Translations under genes and position numbers: made by a program
Assembly (NCBI RefSeq): GCF_003148475.1
Contig: NZ_QGGG01000002.1
Coordinates: 202,171-266,170 of the forward strand
Source: Pseudaminobacter salicylatoxidans
Lineage (GTDB): Bacteria > Pseudomonadota > Alphaproteobacteria > Rhizobiales > Rhizobiaceae
Length of the DNA stretch: 64,000 nt
Direction of reading: 5' to 3'
Notes under the pieces: model-generated
What the model was told of the DNA's origin: nothing
Database searches by the model: none
The model's input: only the letters and a program-made list of their open reading frames with translations
Part shown: positions 1 through 10,022 of the stretch, piece by piece
Numbering within the stretch: the first letter of the stretch is position 1
Layout of the letters: each line of letters starts with the position of its first letter

Positions 1-1398
1 TTCGCCCCCTCACCCACCGGTTTCCTGCACATTGGCGGCGCCCGCACCGCGCTGTTCAACTGGCTCTACGCCCGCCACACCGGCGGCGCGATGTTGCTGC
101 GCATCGAGGACACCGACCGCGAGCGCTCGACGGAAGCCGCAACGGCCGCGATCCTCGACGGTCTCCGCTGGCTTGGCCTTACCTGGGAGGGCGAGCCAGT
201 TTCGCAGTTCGAGCGTGCGCCGCGTCATCGCGAGGTCGCCGAGGAACTGGTGCGGATGGGCAAGGCCTATTATTGCTATGCCACGCCTGAGGAACTGAAC
301 GAGATGCGTGAGAAGGCGCGCGCCGAAGGCCGCCCGCCGCGCTACGATGGCCGCTGGCGTGACCGCGATGCGTCCGAGGCTCCGGCCGGCGTCAAGCCGG
401 CCATCCGCATCAAGGCCCCGACCGAAGGTGAAACCGTGGTTCGCGACAGCGTGCAGGGCGAAGTCCGTTTTCCTAACAAGGATCTGGACGACTTCATCAT
501 CCTGCGCTCCGACGGCAATCCTACCTATATGCATGCCGTGGTGGTGGACGATCACGACATGGGCGTCACCCACATCATTCGCGGCGACGACCATCTGACC
601 AACGCCGCGCGCCAGACCGTCATTTATAACGCGATGGGCTGGAACGTGCCGCAGATGGCGCATATTCCGCTGATCCATGGCGCCGACGGCGCCAAGCTCT
701 CCAAGCGGCATGGTGCGCTCGGCGTCGAGGCCTATCGCGCCATGGGCTACCTGCCGGAGGCACTGCTCAACTATCTGGCGCGCTTGGGCTGGAGCCATGG
801 CGACGATGAGGTGATGTCGGTCGAGGACATGATCCGCTGGTTCGACATCGTCGATGTCAACAAGGGCGCATCACGCTTCGACTTCCAGAAGCTGGAAGCG
901 TTGAACGGCCTGTATATGCGCAAGATGGACGATGCCGAACTGTTCGACATCTTCATCGCCACCCTGCCCCATCTGGAAAACGGCGCCCCGATAATTGCCG
1001 GGCTGAACGAGAACACGAAAGCCCAGCTTCTTGCCGCGTTGCCGGGCCTCAAGGAGCGCGCCAAGACGTTGATCGAGCTTGCCGATGGTGCGGCCTTCCT
1101 GTTCGCCCGGCGCCCGCTGTCGCTCGACGAAAAGGCGGCATCGCTGGTCGGTGAAAAACCCCACACCGTGCTTTCGGGCGCATTCGATGCCCTCAAGAAT
1201 GTGAATGATTGGTCGGCGGCCTCGACCGAAGCCGCAATCCGCGAATTTGCAATCCGCAGCGAGGTCAAGCTGGGGGCCGTGGCGCAGCCGCTGCGCGCGG
1301 CTTTGACGGGGCGCAGCACCTCGCCCGGTGTGTTCGACGTGCTCGCCGTTCTCGGTCGCGAAGAAAGCCTCGCGCGCATTTCCGATCAAATCGATTAA
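1..1398 (+). CDS. gltX: Glutamyl-tRNA synthetase, 5' end missing
   Basis: Class I aminoacyl-tRNA synthetase that attaches glutamate to tRNA-Glu and, in bacteria lacking GlnRS, also to tRNA-Gln. The reading frame is open from the first base of the window, and the HIGH-type motif (FLHIGG) lies at visible residues 8-13, so only a few N-terminal residues are missing. The KMSKS-type motif appears as KLSKR at about bases 694-708. 465 residues are visible, near the full length of about 470 for the family. An ATG at base 91 is internal, because it lies after the HIGH motif. Alphaproteobacteria often carry two GluRS paralogues; I cannot tell which one this is. The gatA and gatC genes at 31-33 kb fit indirect Gln-tRNA synthesis. 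Confidence 0.96.
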   Translation, partial: FAPSPTGFLHIGGARTALFNWLYARHTGGAMLLRIEDTDRERSTEAATAAILDGLRWLGLTWEGEPVSQFERAPRHREVAEELVRMGKAYYCYATPEELNEMREKARAEGRPPRYDGRWRDRDASEAPAGVKPAIRIKAPTEGETVVRDSVQGEVRFPNKDLDDFIILRSDGNPTYMHAVVVDDHDMGVTHIIRGDDHLTNAARQTVIYNAMGWNVPQMAHIPLIHGADGAKLSKRHGALGVEAYRAMGYLPEALLNYLARLGWSHGDDEVMSVEDMIRWFDIVDVNKGASRFDFQKLEALNGLYMRKMDDAELFDIFIATLPHLENGAPIIAGLNENTKAQLLAALPGLKERAKTLIELADGAAFLFARRPLSLDEKAASLVGEKPHTVLSGAFDALKNVNDWSAASTEAAIREFAIRSEVKLGAVAQPLRAALTGRSTSPGVFDVLAVLGREESLARISDQID

Positions 1399-1580
1399 CC
1401 TGTCGCGGCCCTCTCGATTGGCATTGCAACAAGCCTGCTGCGGTGCAACATAAGCCGATTGCAGAACTTGGCAGGCACCGGGAAATGCGTTAGCAAAAAC
1501 CCGCATTTCGAATGCCGGATTTCTGGCATTGAAGCGTGGGGCCCGCCGTTTCGTGGGACAGAAAACAAAGGAAATTTGCA

Positions 1581-2870
1581 ATGACCGATTCTACAGCCAA
1601 GCTGGAATTTGCTGGTAAAACCCACGAATTCAAAGTGCGAAGTGGCTCGGTCGGACCAGATGTCATCGACATCGGAGCGCTCTACAAGGACACGGGTGCT
1701 TTCACCTACGATCCTGGCTTCACCTCGACCGCAAGCTGTGAATCGGAGATCACCTATATCGACGGCGACGCTGGCGTTCTGCTTCATCGCGGCTATCCGA
1801 TTGACCAGCTCGCCGAGCATGGCGACTTCCTGGAAGTCTGCTACCTGCTGCTCTATGGCGAGCTGCCGACCAAGGCGCAGAAGGAAGATTTCGACCAACG
1901 CGTCACGCGCCACACCATGGTGCACGAGCAGCTGCCGCGCTTCTTCTCCGGCTTCCGCCGCGACGCACACCCCATGGCGGTGATGTGCGGCGTCGTCGGC
2001 GCGCTCTCGGCCTTCTATCACGACTCGACCGACATTTCCGATCCGCATCAGCGCATGGTCGCTTCGATCCGCCTGATCGCCAAGATGCCGACCATCGCGG
2101 CGATGGCGTATAAATATTATATCGGCCAGCCGTTCGTGTACCCCAAGAACGAGTTGAACTTCGCCGCGAATTTCCTGCATATGTGCTTTGCGGTGCCGTG
2201 CGAAGACTACAAGGTCAATCCGGTTCTGGCGCGCGCCATGGAGCGCATCTTCATCCTGCACGCCGACCACGAGCAGAATGCCTCGACCTCGACCGTGCGT
2301 CTGGCCGGTTCGTCGGGCGCCAACCCGTTCGCCTGCATCGCCGCAGGCATCGCCTGCCTGTGGGGTCCCGCGCATGGCGGCGCCAATGAAGCTGCGCTGA
2401 ACATGCTGGCTGAAATCGGCACTGTCGATCGCATCCCCGAATTCATCGCCCGCGCCAAGGACAAGAACGATCCGTTCCGCCTGATGGGCTTTGGCCACCG
2501 GGTCTACAAGAACTACGATCCGCGCGCCAAGATCATGCAGAAGACCACGCATGAGGTGCTGGGCGAACTCGGCATCAAGGACGATCCGCTGCTCGACGTT
2601 GCGATGGAACTGGAGAAGATCGCTCTTACCGACGAGTATTTCATCGAGAAGAAGCTCTATCCGAACATCGACTTCTATTCCGGCATCACCCTGAAGGCGC
2701 TGGGATTCCCAACCGCCATGTTCACCGTGCTGTTCGCCGTTGCGCGCACAGTCGGCTGGATCGCGCAGTGGAAGGAAATGATCGAGGATCCGCATCAGAA
2801 GATCGGCCGCCCGCGCCAGCTTTACACCGGCTATGCGGAACGCGACTACGTGCCGATCGCCAAGCGCTGA
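1581..2870 (+). CDS. gltA: Citrate synthase, type II
   Basis: Condenses acetyl-CoA and oxaloacetate to citrate, the entry step of the TCA cycle, in the cytoplasm. The protein has 429 residues, the usual length of the Gram-negative hexameric type. The catalytic residues are visible: His265 in WGPAHGGAN, His306 in FGHRVYK and Asp364 in NIDFYSG, matching E. coli His264, His305 and Asp362. I chose the ATG at 1581, which has an AAAGGA ribosome site about 8 bases upstream, over an in-frame upstream start that would add 15 residues of unlikely sequence. It stands alone, 182 bases after gltX, and ends at a strong bidirectional terminator before lpxB. Confidence 0.97.
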   Translation: MTDSTAKLEFAGKTHEFKVRSGSVGPDVIDIGALYKDTGAFTYDPGFTSTASCESEITYIDGDAGVLLHRGYPIDQLAEHGDFLEVCYLLLYGELPTKAQKEDFDQRVTRHTMVHEQLPRFFSGFRRDAHPMAVMCGVVGALSAFYHDSTDISDPHQRMVASIRLIAKMPTIAAMAYKYYIGQPFVYPKNELNFAANFLHMCFAVPCEDYKVNPVLARAMERIFILHADHEQNASTSTVRLAGSSGANPFACIAAGIACLWGPAHGGANEAALNMLAEIGTVDRIPEFIARAKDKNDPFRLMGFGHRVYKNYDPRAKIMQKTTHEVLGELGIKDDPLLDVAMELEKIALTDEYFIEKKLYPNIDFYSGITLKALGFPTAMFTVLFAVARTVGWIAQWKEMIEDPHQKIGRPRQLYTGYAERDYVPIAKR

Positions 2871-2888
2871 TCGGAATTGCCTTCAACG

Positions 2889-2917
2889 AAAAAGCGCCCT
2901 TCGCGGGCGCTTTTTTT
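2889..2917. terminator. Bidirectional Rho-independent terminator between gltA and lpxB
   Basis: A perfect 9-base-pair stem (2891-2899 with 2905-2913) and a 5-base loop, followed by a run of seven T on the plus strand. A run of A precedes it, so it also reads as a terminator from the minus strand. It sits in the 54-base convergent gap and can stop both gltA and lpxB transcripts. Confidence 0.9.
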
Positions 2918-2924
2918 ATGATGG

Positions 2925-4103
2925 TTATCTGGTCGAGGCTTTTTCCATTTCGGCAAGCACCGCCTCGGCGGCGATTTCGCCAGATGGCTGCGTGGTTGCC
3001 ATGCGGCGCGCGACCTCCCCGAACCCTTCCCGCTGCCAGCCGCGATAATCGGTATCGGCAAACAGAGCCTCGATATGGCGCGCGAGGTTTTGCGGCCGTA
3101 CATAGCGGTCATAGAATTCCGGGACGATCGGCCGGTCCGCGATCAGGTTCGGCAGCAGGGCCGACCAGACCGTCACCATTCCCTGCGCCATTCGCGCGAT
3201 GGAATCGAGCTTGTAGCATGACACCATCGGCACGCGCGACAGCGCCAGTTCGAGCGACACCGTGCCGGATGCGATCAGGGCGGCATCCGCTTCGCCAAAA
3301 GCTTGCCACTTGCGGGCTGGCTCCAGTATGATCTCCGGCTTCTGGTCCCAACCGGCAATGCCTGCTTCTACGAGTTCGGCGATGTGCGGGACGGTCGGCA
3401 AAAGCAGCCGCAGGGCGTGGCCGCGCGCACGCAGGGCGGCAACCGTCTGTCCGAACGGCTCCAGCAACCGCCGGACCTCTCCCCGACGCGAACCCGGCAG
3501 CAGCAGCAGTGTCTTTTCACGGGCATCGGACAAATCGCGCGGCTGCGACTGAACAGCGGCCGCGGACAGGACGCCTGGATCCTGCGCCAGCCTGTGACCG
3601 ACATAGGTGCCCGTGGGGCCACCCAGTCTTTCCAACTCCGCCGCCTCGAATGGCAGGATGCACAGCACCCTGTCGACATGCGGCCGCATGGCCTTCGCGC
3701 GGCTGGGCCGCCATGCCCAGACGCTGGGACAGACATAATGAACGATCGGGATGTCCGGGTTCAGCTTGCGCACCTTCGCCGTCACGCGCAGGGCGAAATC
3801 CGGACTATCGATGGTGACGAGGCAGTCGGGTTTTGCATCGGCAATGGCCCGCGCCGTTTCGCCAATTCGCCGGATCAGCCGCGGCAGATCCCGCACGATC
3901 GCGCTGATGCCCATCAGTGCGATTTCAGAACCGTCGAAAAGCGGGTTCAGCCCCAGCGCCTGCAAATGGCGACCGCCGACACCGACAAGCTCAACGTCGC
4001 GGCCCGTCTTGTGCCGCAAGGCACGAACCAGATCAGCACCCAGAAGGTCGCCGGATTCCTCTCCCGCCACGATTGCGATCTTCAGCGGCCTGGTCCCCGT
4101 CAT
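2925..4103 (-). CDS. lpxB: Lipid-A-disaccharide synthase
   Basis: Glycosyltransferase family 19 enzyme that joins UDP-2,3-diacylglucosamine to lipid X (2,3-diacylglucosamine 1-phosphate) to form the lipid A disaccharide at the inner face of the inner membrane. The 392 residues match the family length. The N terminus shows the LpxB start IAIVAGEESGDLLGA, and the middle carries HYVCPSVWAWRPSRA and the nucleotide-binding LLLLPGSRRGEVRRL. Its ATG overlaps the lpxI stop codon in a 4-base ATGA junction, so the two are translationally coupled. It is the last gene of the lipid A cluster and ends at the shared terminator with gltA. Confidence 0.96.
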   Translation of the reverse strand: MTGTRPLKIAIVAGEESGDLLGADLVRALRHKTGRDVELVGVGGRHLQALGLNPLFDGSEIALMGISAIVRDLPRLIRRIGETARAIADAKPDCLVTIDSPDFALRVTAKVRKLNPDIPIVHYVCPSVWAWRPSRAKAMRPHVDRVLCILPFEAAELERLGGPTGTYVGHRLAQDPGVLSAAAVQSQPRDLSDAREKTLLLLPGSRRGEVRRLLEPFGQTVAALRARGHALRLLLPTVPHIAELVEAGIAGWDQKPEIILEPARKWQAFGEADAALIASGTVSLELALSRVPMVSCYKLDSIARMAQGMVTVWSALLPNLIADRPIVPEFYDRYVRPQNLARHIEALFADTDYRGWQREGFGEVARRMATTQPSGEIAAEAVLAEMEKASTR

Positions 4104-5002
4104 TCATGCGTCCCGGCTGGCAGGCCGATCACGAAAATCCCGAGTTCGTCGGCGCGCTCGATCATCGGGCCGAAATCCAGGACCAGCGAACTGCCCGCTT
4201 CCACGCCAATCCCGGCAAGACCGGCTGCATAAGCGCCATCAATGGTCTTTGGCCCTATGGTCGGCAGATCCGTGCGCTTTTCCTGCCCCGGCTTGGAGCA
4301 TTTCACCAGAACCCCTCTCCTCTTGCCTGCGAGGCGGCCATGGTCACGCATGTCGGCTACGCGCGCAAGCAGGCAATCGGTTCCTTCAATGCCCTCCAGC
4401 GCGATGACCCGGCCGCCTATCGAGACCGCACCTTGCCCGATATCCAGCCTGCCGATGGCAAGTGCCGCCTCCAGGGCGGCATCCAGATCACGTCGATCGC
4501 TTTTCAGCGGCGCGGTGCGGGTCATCAGCCCTTCCGGTGCAAGAATGTCCGGCACAACCTCATGCGCGCCGACCACCCTGAACCCGTAGTCTTCCAGCCC
4601 GCGCACCAGAACGCGCAGGAGCCCGTCATCACCGCGCGCGAGGGCGGATATGGCTTTCGGCAATATACGCAAAAGCGTGAAGCTCGGCCGGATGGCGCGC
4701 CAGTTTGGCCTGCGATCGACCCCGCCCGCCAACACGATATGCGTTACCTTGTGCCGGCGCATGACCGGCACGAGATCGGCGAAATTCTCCAGCGCCAGCA
4801 CTTCGTGCTCGCAGGACGTGAGTACCGAATCGCGGTCGGCCTCATCTTCGATCAGCGCCACGAAAGGTGTGTGGCCAGCGGCCAGCAGCCGCTCCGCCAC
4901 ATTGATCGGCAGCTTTCCGCTTCCCGCCACGATGCCCACCCGGTCGCCGGGTGTGAGTTGGATCGGCAGTTTCTGGTCAGCCCTGGTCGTCGGCGTCGTC
5001 AT
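4100..5002 (-). CDS. lpxI: UDP-2,3-diacylglucosamine pyrophosphatase LpxI (DUF1009)
   Basis: Cleaves UDP-2,3-diacylglucosamine to lipid X and UMP, the fourth step of the Raetz pathway. It is the alphaproteobacterial replacement for LpxH. The signature VGIVAGSGKLPINVAE near the N terminus and a C-terminal VEAGSSLVLD are visible. I chose the ATG at 5002 because AAAGG lies 8 bases before it; a GTG at 5011 would place that site directly against the start codon. The result is 300 residues with a 26-base overlap onto lpxA and a 4-base overlap with lpxB, so it is embedded in the lipid A operon between the genes acting before and after it. Confidence 0.93.
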   Translation of the reverse strand: MTTPTTRADQKLPIQLTPGDRVGIVAGSGKLPINVAERLLAAGHTPFVALIEDEADRDSVLTSCEHEVLALENFADLVPVMRRHKVTHIVLAGGVDRRPNWRAIRPSFTLLRILPKAISALARGDDGLLRVLVRGLEDYGFRVVGAHEVVPDILAPEGLMTRTAPLKSDRRDLDAALEAALAIGRLDIGQGAVSIGGRVIALEGIEGTDCLLARVADMRDHGRLAGKRRGVLVKCSKPGQEKRTDLPTIGPKTIDGAYAAGLAGIGVEAGSSLVLDFGPMIERADELGIFVIGLPAGTHE

Positions 5003-5810
5003 CGACGGCACCTTTCAACGGGGGAACGGTATACAGACGCTTGCCGCGGTCCCTGATGAAATCGACCATCTCCATGGCGATGGGGGAGCCGGCAAACTCG
5101 CTCTGGGCGATTTCGATATTCTCGCTCACCGGGCGACTGCGGTCGAACAGCGTCTTGTATGCGCGACGAAGGATCAGCATGTCGCTTCTCGTCATGCCCG
5201 AGCGACGCAGGCCCACGACATTGAGGCCCCGCAGCTTGGCGCGGTTGCCCATCGCGAGCGTGAAAGGCAGCACATCGCCGATGACCATCGAGCCGCCGGC
5301 CAGAAAAGCGCCGCGGCCGACACGCACGAACTGATGCACCCCGGTCAGGCCACCGATGCCGACATTGTCGCCAAGCTCTACATGCCCGGCAAGCATGGCG
5401 CCGGCAGCCATCGTTATATTGTTGCCGAGCACGCAATCGTGGCCCACATGGGTGTAGGTCAGAAAGGTGCAGTTGCTGCCGATGGTCGTGGCGCCACGGG
5501 CATTGTCGGTGCCGACATGCATCGTGACATATTCACGGATCGTGCAGTTGTCGCCGATGGTCAGCGTGGTGCGGCCGCCCTTGTGGGCGTTGTTCTGCGG
5601 CGGTCCGCCCAGCGCAGCCTGCGGATGGATGCTGCAGCCCGAACCTATCGTGGTAGCGCCTGAAATAGCGACATGACTGACGAGACGCGTACCGTCGCCA
5701 ATGCTTACCTCAGGCCCGACATGACAGAACGGCCCGACATGAACATTGGCGCCGAGCTGCGCTCCGTCTTCGACAACGGCGGACGGATGAATGAAAGTCT
5801 CTGTTTGCAT
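4977..5810 (-). CDS. lpxA: UDP-N-acetylglucosamine acyltransferase
   Basis: Transfers a 3-hydroxyacyl chain from acyl carrier protein to UDP-GlcNAc, the first step of lipid A synthesis. The 277-residue protein consists mainly of left-handed beta-helix hexapeptide repeats. The catalytic histidine is His124 in THVGHDCVLGN, equivalent to E. coli His125. The C-terminal helical region is present, and the protein ends in an acidic stretch (VDDDADDQG). It lies 13 bases downstream of fabZ and overlaps the start of lpxI. FabZ competes for the same 3-hydroxyacyl-ACP substrate, so the pairing balances fatty acid and lipid A synthesis. Confidence 0.96.
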   Translation of the reverse strand: MQTETFIHPSAVVEDGAQLGANVHVGPFCHVGPEVSIGDGTRLVSHVAISGATTIGSGCSIHPQAALGGPPQNNAHKGGRTTLTIGDNCTIREYVTMHVGTDNARGATTIGSNCTFLTYTHVGHDCVLGNNITMAAGAMLAGHVELGDNVGIGGLTGVHQFVRVGRGAFLAGGSMVIGDVLPFTLAMGNRAKLRGLNVVGLRRSGMTRSDMLILRRAYKTLFDRSRPVSENIEIAQSEFAGSPIAMEMVDFIRDRGKRLYTVPPLKGAVDDDADDQG

Positions 5811-5823
5811 AAAGTCTCGCTGA

Positions 5824-6291
5824 TCAGGGCGTGGGCGGCGACATCATCGCCGAAATTTCGGCTTCCGCTGCCTTTGCGCCGTCAACCAGCGCTTCGCAAG
5901 CGAAACGCCAGATATTGCCCCGTTTTTTCAGCTTTTTCACATGGATGTGAAGTTGGTCGCCCGGAACGACAGGCCGCCTGAACTTGGCGTTATCGATCGT
6001 CATGAAATAGACGAGCGACGGCTTGTCGGTGGTCTGGCTCTTGATGCAGATGGCCCCCGCCGTTTGCGCCATGGCCTCGACGATGAGAACGCCCGGCATC
6101 ACCGGCTGCTCGGGGAAATGCCCCTGGAAATGCGGCTCGTTGAAGGTGACGTTCTTGATACCGATTGCGGAATTGTCGGCATCGATGTCGATGATGCGAT
6201 CGACCAGAAGCAGCGGATAACGATGCGGCAACAGCTTCAGCAGGCCGAGAATATCGATGGCTTCAAGCGTGGATGTGGCGGTGTCGGCCAT
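5824..6291 (-). CDS. fabZ: 3-hydroxyacyl-ACP dehydratase FabZ
   Basis: Dehydrates 3-hydroxyacyl-ACP to trans-2-enoyl-ACP in fatty acid elongation. The 155-residue hot-dog-fold protein contains the family core [17 protein letters not shown]. His58 (GHFP) and Glu72 (VEAMAQ) are the catalytic pair. The ATG start is preceded by AAGGGG at about 9 bases. It follows lpxD with only a 6-base gap and precedes lpxA by 13 bases, the standard lpxD-fabZ-lpxA order of Gram-negative bacteria. Confidence 0.97.
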   Translation of the reverse strand: MADTATSTLEAIDILGLLKLLPHRYPLLLVDRIIDIDADNSAIGIKNVTFNEPHFQGHFPEQPVMPGVLIVEAMAQTAGAICIKSQTTDKPSLVYFMTIDNAKFRRPVVPGDQLHIHVKKLKKRGNIWRFACEALVDGAKAAEAEISAMMSPPTP

Positions 6292-6297
6292 ACAGGA

Positions 6298-7341
6298 TCA
6301 CCCCTTCTTGGGCTTCGATGAAAGTTTGCGGATAGCGGCAACATCGCGCATGAATTCCATCATCGGCCGTGCAGGCAGACCCGCCCAGACTTCGCCGGCC
6401 GGAACGTCGTTCATGAAGCCGCTGGCCGCAGCCAGCCGGGCGCCGCTGCCGATGGTCAGGTGGTCGGCAAGGCCGACGCGGCCACCCATCATCACATAGT
6501 CGCCGATCGTGACGGAGCCCGAGATGCCGCATTGCCCCGCAATAACGCAGCCGCGCCCGATACGCACATTGTGCGCGATCTGGACAAGATTATCGATCTT
6601 GCTGCTTTCACCGATAATGGTATCGGCCATGGCGCCGCGATCCACGGTGGTGTTGGCGCCGATCTCGACGTTATCCTGGATGACCACGCGCCCGATCTGC
6701 GGGATGCGCTCGGGGCCGGTCGCGCCTGCGACAAAGCCAAATCCTTCACGCCCCACACTGGCGCCACTGTGGATGACCACCCTGTTTCCGATCAGGGCGC
6801 ACTGCACATTGACATTGGGGCCGATGAAACAATCACGACCGATCTGGGTCGAAACCCCGACAACAGCGTTCGGCGCAATGATCGTACCGCTGCCGATGGC
6901 TACATTGGCGCCGATGACAGCGCCGGGCTCGACGATGACGTTGGCTTCCAGCTTTGCCGTGGGGTGAACATAAGCGGCCGGCGAGACGCCGGTTTCTCCG
7001 GTGATCGGCTGCGGCCTGGACGCCGTCGGAAACATGAGCCGCGCGACCTGCGCAAACGCCGCCTGCGGCTTCTGTGTGACCAGAATGGCAATCCCGGCAG
7101 GAACCAGACTTGTTATGTCGGGCGTGCACAGGACCGCCGCCGCGCGCAATCCATCGAGCAAACCGGCATTGCGCCTGCCCTCAACGAAGACAAGCGAATC
7201 GGAAGTGCCGTCTCTGGCCGGCGCGATAGTTGCCACACTCGCCTGCTCATGGCGCGAGTCGAGCAACTCCGCACCGGTGAGGTTCGCGATCTCAAGGGCC
7301 GTATAGCGGCGCGACGGCTCGAAGAACACCGGGTCGGACAT
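6298..7341 (-). CDS. lpxD: UDP-3-O-(3-hydroxyacyl)glucosamine N-acyltransferase
   Basis: Adds the N-linked 3-hydroxyacyl chain in the third step of lipid A synthesis. The protein has an N-terminal uridine-binding domain ([15 protein letters not shown]) followed by hexapeptide-repeat beta-helix. The catalytic histidine is in [10 protein letters not shown] chose the ATG at 7341, which gives 347 residues beginning [10 protein letters not shown]; an in-frame codon 27 bases upstream would add an unlikely MSARKEKVY. An AAGG-type ribosome site lies just upstream. It follows bamA by 51 bases and is part of the same envelope cluster. Confidence 0.95.
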   Translation of the reverse strand: MSDPVFFEPSRRYTALEIANLTGAELLDSRHEQASVATIAPARDGTSDSLVFVEGRRNAGLLDGLRAAAVLCTPDITSLVPAGIAILVTQKPQAAFAQVARLMFPTASRPQPITGETGVSPAAYVHPTAKLEANVIVEPGAVIGANVAIGSGTIIAPNAVVGVSTQIGRDCFIGPNVNVQCALIGNRVVIHSGASVGREGFGFVAGATGPERIPQIGRVVIQDNVEIGANTTVDRGAMADTIIGESSKIDNLVQIAHNVRIGRGCVIAGQCGISGSVTIGDYVMMGGRVGLADHLTIGSGARLAAASGFMNDVPAGEVWAGLPARPMMEFMRDVAAIRKLSSKPKKG

Positions 7342-7392
7342 GTACACCTTTTCCTTCCGGGCCGACACGGCCCGGAAGTTCCCGCTTCTATA

Positions 7393-9804
7393 TCAGAAGC
7401 GGGTCGAAATGCCGAAGTTGAAATTCTGGACGACGTCGCCGTCCTTCTTGACGACCGGCACCGCGTAATCGATGCGGAGCGGGCCGAACGGAGACGCCCA
7501 GATCAGGCCGGCGCCAACGGAGGCACGCCATTCCATATCGGTGCCCGCGACGGTGAGGCCGGAAACCGGAGCGATCTTGTTTCCGTAAAGCGTAGCTGCG
7601 TCCGCAAACACCGCGCCGCGAAGACCGAAGCTCTCGGGAATGACCGGCAGCGGGAACTGCGCTTCAAGCGAGGCGTTGAAGTAGGTCGTGCCGCCCAGAT
7701 GGTCGCCCGTATCCAAGTCATAAGGGCCGAACCCACCCCATTCGAAGCCACGGATCATGCGATCCGTACCTTGGAAGTGATCGAAGATGCGCAGGTTCTT
7801 TTCCGAACCATAGCCCTGAACATGGCCACCCCCGACAGTCGCCAGACCGACGATGTCATACTCTTCCGACAGCGTATGATAATAGTTGCCGCGACCGGTA
7901 ACCTTCACGAACTTCGCGTCACCGCCCACACCAGCGACTTCCGTCGTCATCGTGGCGTAGATGCCCGAATGCGGGTTCTTCATGTCGTCGATCGTGTTGT
8001 ACAGGATCGTTCCCGACACGGAGGACTTGGTCCACGGGCTTTCGTTCACGCCCTCGATGATACCCTGCGAGACGTCACATACAGGGATGGTAGAGCCTGG
8101 ATTGTCGGGATCGGGCTTCTGATCAATCTGACCATCGCCATTCGCATCACAGCCGTCGCGGAATTTATACTTCTCCTGCGTGTAGTTATACGCCAGCTGC
8201 GTGGACAGCGCCTCGGTGATCGGCAGGCCAAACCTGACCGTGCCGCCGTTCAGCTCGCTCTCATATTTGTCGAAGGTGCGGGTCTGGCGATAGATATCGA
8301 AACCAGCCGCGATGCGACGACCCAGGAAGTATGGCTCCGTGAAGGAGAGCGAGAAGTCACGCGAACGCTTGCCGCCACCGGCCGAGAAGCGGATATACTG
8401 GCCGCGACCCAGGAAGTTGCGCTCGGTGATCGAGCCTTCGACAGACGGACCCGGCGTTTCACCGCCGGACGTGTAGCCCGCGCCGATCGAGAACTCACCC
8501 GTCGACTTTTCAACGACATCTACGACCAGAACGACCTGATCGGGTTCGCTACCCGGAGCGGTCGCAATCTGGACGCTCTCAAAGAAACCAAGGTTCTCGA
8601 GGCGCTTCTTCGCACGCTGGATCAGAACCTGATTGAAGGCATCGCCTTCGCTGACGTCGAACTCGCGACGAATGACGTAGTCGCGCGTGCGGTCGTTGCC
8701 GCGAATCTCGATGCGCTCGACATAGGCTTTGGCACCCTGGTCCACCGTATAGACCACGGAAATCGTGTGATTCTCGAAATTGCGGTCGCCACGCGGCGTA
8801 ACCTGCGCAAAGGCATAGCCCTTACCCGCAACCTCTTCAGTCAGCGCAATGATCGAATCCTCGACATTCTTGGCGCTATAGACCGCACCCGGCTTGGTCT
8901 TGAGCTGGGATTGAAGTTCGGCCGTATTGACGTCCGGGATCGAGCTTTCCACCGAAACGTCGCCGAAGGTGTAGCGATCGCCCTCTTCGAGGGTGATGGT
9001 GACGGTGTAGGTGTTCGACGCCTCATCGAGTTCGCCGGAAGCGGAGATGATGCGGAAATCGGCATAGCCGCGGTTGTAGTAGAAGCGGCGCAGCGCTTCC
9101 TCATCCGCCCGCAGGCGCTGTTCGTCGTAAACGTCATCGCGCATCAGGAACGACAGGATCGTCGACTTCTTGGTTGAGATCACATCGGCCAGGCGACGCG
9201 AGCTGAACGCATTGTTGCCGACGAAATTGATCGCCGCGATCTTCGTACGCTCACCTTCATTGACCTCGAACACGACGTTGACGCGATTCTCGCCGAGATC
9301 CATCACACGCGCATTGACGTTGGCGTCGTTGCGGCCGATCCGGCGATAGGCTTCGCGAATCGCCTCGGCATCGGCTTCCATCGTGGCGTTGGAGAAGGTG
9401 CCGCGCGGCTTCAGCTGAACCATGCCGGAAAGCTGCGCGTCCTTGATCTTCTTGTTGCCCTGGAACAGGACCTGATTGACCACCTGCAGCTCGGAAACCT
9501 GCACGACCAGCGCCGATCCGGCCTGATTGATGCGCACATCCGAGAAAAGACCGGTGGCGAACAGGCGCTTCACCGCCTCGTCGATGTCGGCGTTGGAGAA
9601 CGCTTTCCCCGGCTTGATGGCAACATAGTCGCGAATCGTCTGCGCATCGACGCGCTGGTTGCCACGCACCTGGATGCTGCTGACCACCGCAGCCGACGCG
9701 GCCGAAACGCTGGCGAACTGGACGGCCACAGCGCCCGGAACAACCAGTGATGCGGACAAGGCCGCCGCAGACACGGCGCTTAGGAAATTCGATGCTGCCT
9801 TCAT
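7393..9804 (-). CDS. bamA: Outer-membrane protein assembly factor BamA
   Basis: Core of the BAM complex that folds beta-barrel proteins into the outer membrane. With the ATG at 9804 the protein has 803 residues. An alanine-rich signal peptide (about residues 1-40) is followed by POTRA domains beginning at SSIQVRGNQRVDAQTI, and then an Omp85 barrel. The final residue is phenylalanine (GISTRF), the outer-membrane insertion signal. Reading on upstream would add 45 residues that do not look like a signal peptide. The 218 bases upstream, before rseP, are AT-richer than the surroundings and may hold a separate bamA promoter. Confidence 0.96.
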   Translation of the reverse strand: MKAASNFLSAVSAAALSASLVVPGAVAVQFASVSAASAAVVSSIQVRGNQRVDAQTIRDYVAIKPGKAFSNADIDEAVKRLFATGLFSDVRINQAGSALVVQVSELQVVNQVLFQGNKKIKDAQLSGMVQLKPRGTFSNATMEADAEAIREAYRRIGRNDANVNARVMDLGENRVNVVFEVNEGERTKIAAINFVGNNAFSSRRLADVISTKKSTILSFLMRDDVYDEQRLRADEEALRRFYYNRGYADFRIISASGELDEASNTYTVTITLEEGDRYTFGDVSVESSIPDVNTAELQSQLKTKPGAVYSAKNVEDSIIALTEEVAGKGYAFAQVTPRGDRNFENHTISVVYTVDQGAKAYVERIEIRGNDRTRDYVIRREFDVSEGDAFNQVLIQRAKKRLENLGFFESVQIATAPGSEPDQVVLVVDVVEKSTGEFSIGAGYTSGGETPGPSVEGSITERNFLGRGQYIRFSAGGGKRSRDFSLSFTEPYFLGRRIAAGFDIYRQTRTFDKYESELNGGTVRFGLPITEALSTQLAYNYTQEKYKFRDGCDANGDGQIDQKPDPDNPGSTIPVCDVSQGIIEGVNESPWTKSSVSGTILYNTIDDMKNPHSGIYATMTTEVAGVGGDAKFVKVTGRGNYYHTLSEEYDIVGLATVGGGHVQGYGSEKNLRIFDHFQGTDRMIRGFEWGGFGPYDLDTGDHLGGTTYFNASLEAQFPLPVIPESFGLRGAVFADAATLYGNKIAPVSGLTVAGTDMEWRASVGAGLIWASPFGPLRIDYAVPVVKKDGDVVQNFNFGISTRF

Positions 9805-10022
9805 CGGGCTATTGAACCTTTTCTCGTAGTCCCCACGGCGAGAAAACCGGGCGTGCGGCCAAATTTTCTCTACCGTATTAACCGGATTTTCCCTACACGC
9901 AAGGCTTCTGGTTAATTTGCATTTACTTCGCAGACACACGTGGCTTTCGCGTCACGCATATTGCCGCTGATGGTAAACGCCCCCTCAATAAGCCTCAGTA
10001 CAGAGCAAATTTCTTCATAATT

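Noticed and set aside
1524-1580. Sigma-54 promoter before gltA
   Set aside because: GGC and TGC elements near 1470-1490 do not have the required GG-N10-GC spacing; only a small AATGCC/GGCATT inverted repeat is present.
1395-2795. Long minus-strand open frame opposite gltA
   Set aside because: Antisense to citrate synthase, which has all its catalytic residues; no family resemblance.
6460-9177. Very long plus-strand open frame opposite lpxD and bamA
   Set aside because: It lies wholly antisense to two well-recognised genes, and its translation has no recognisable domain and the Arg/Asp-rich composition typical of frames opposite GC-rich genes.
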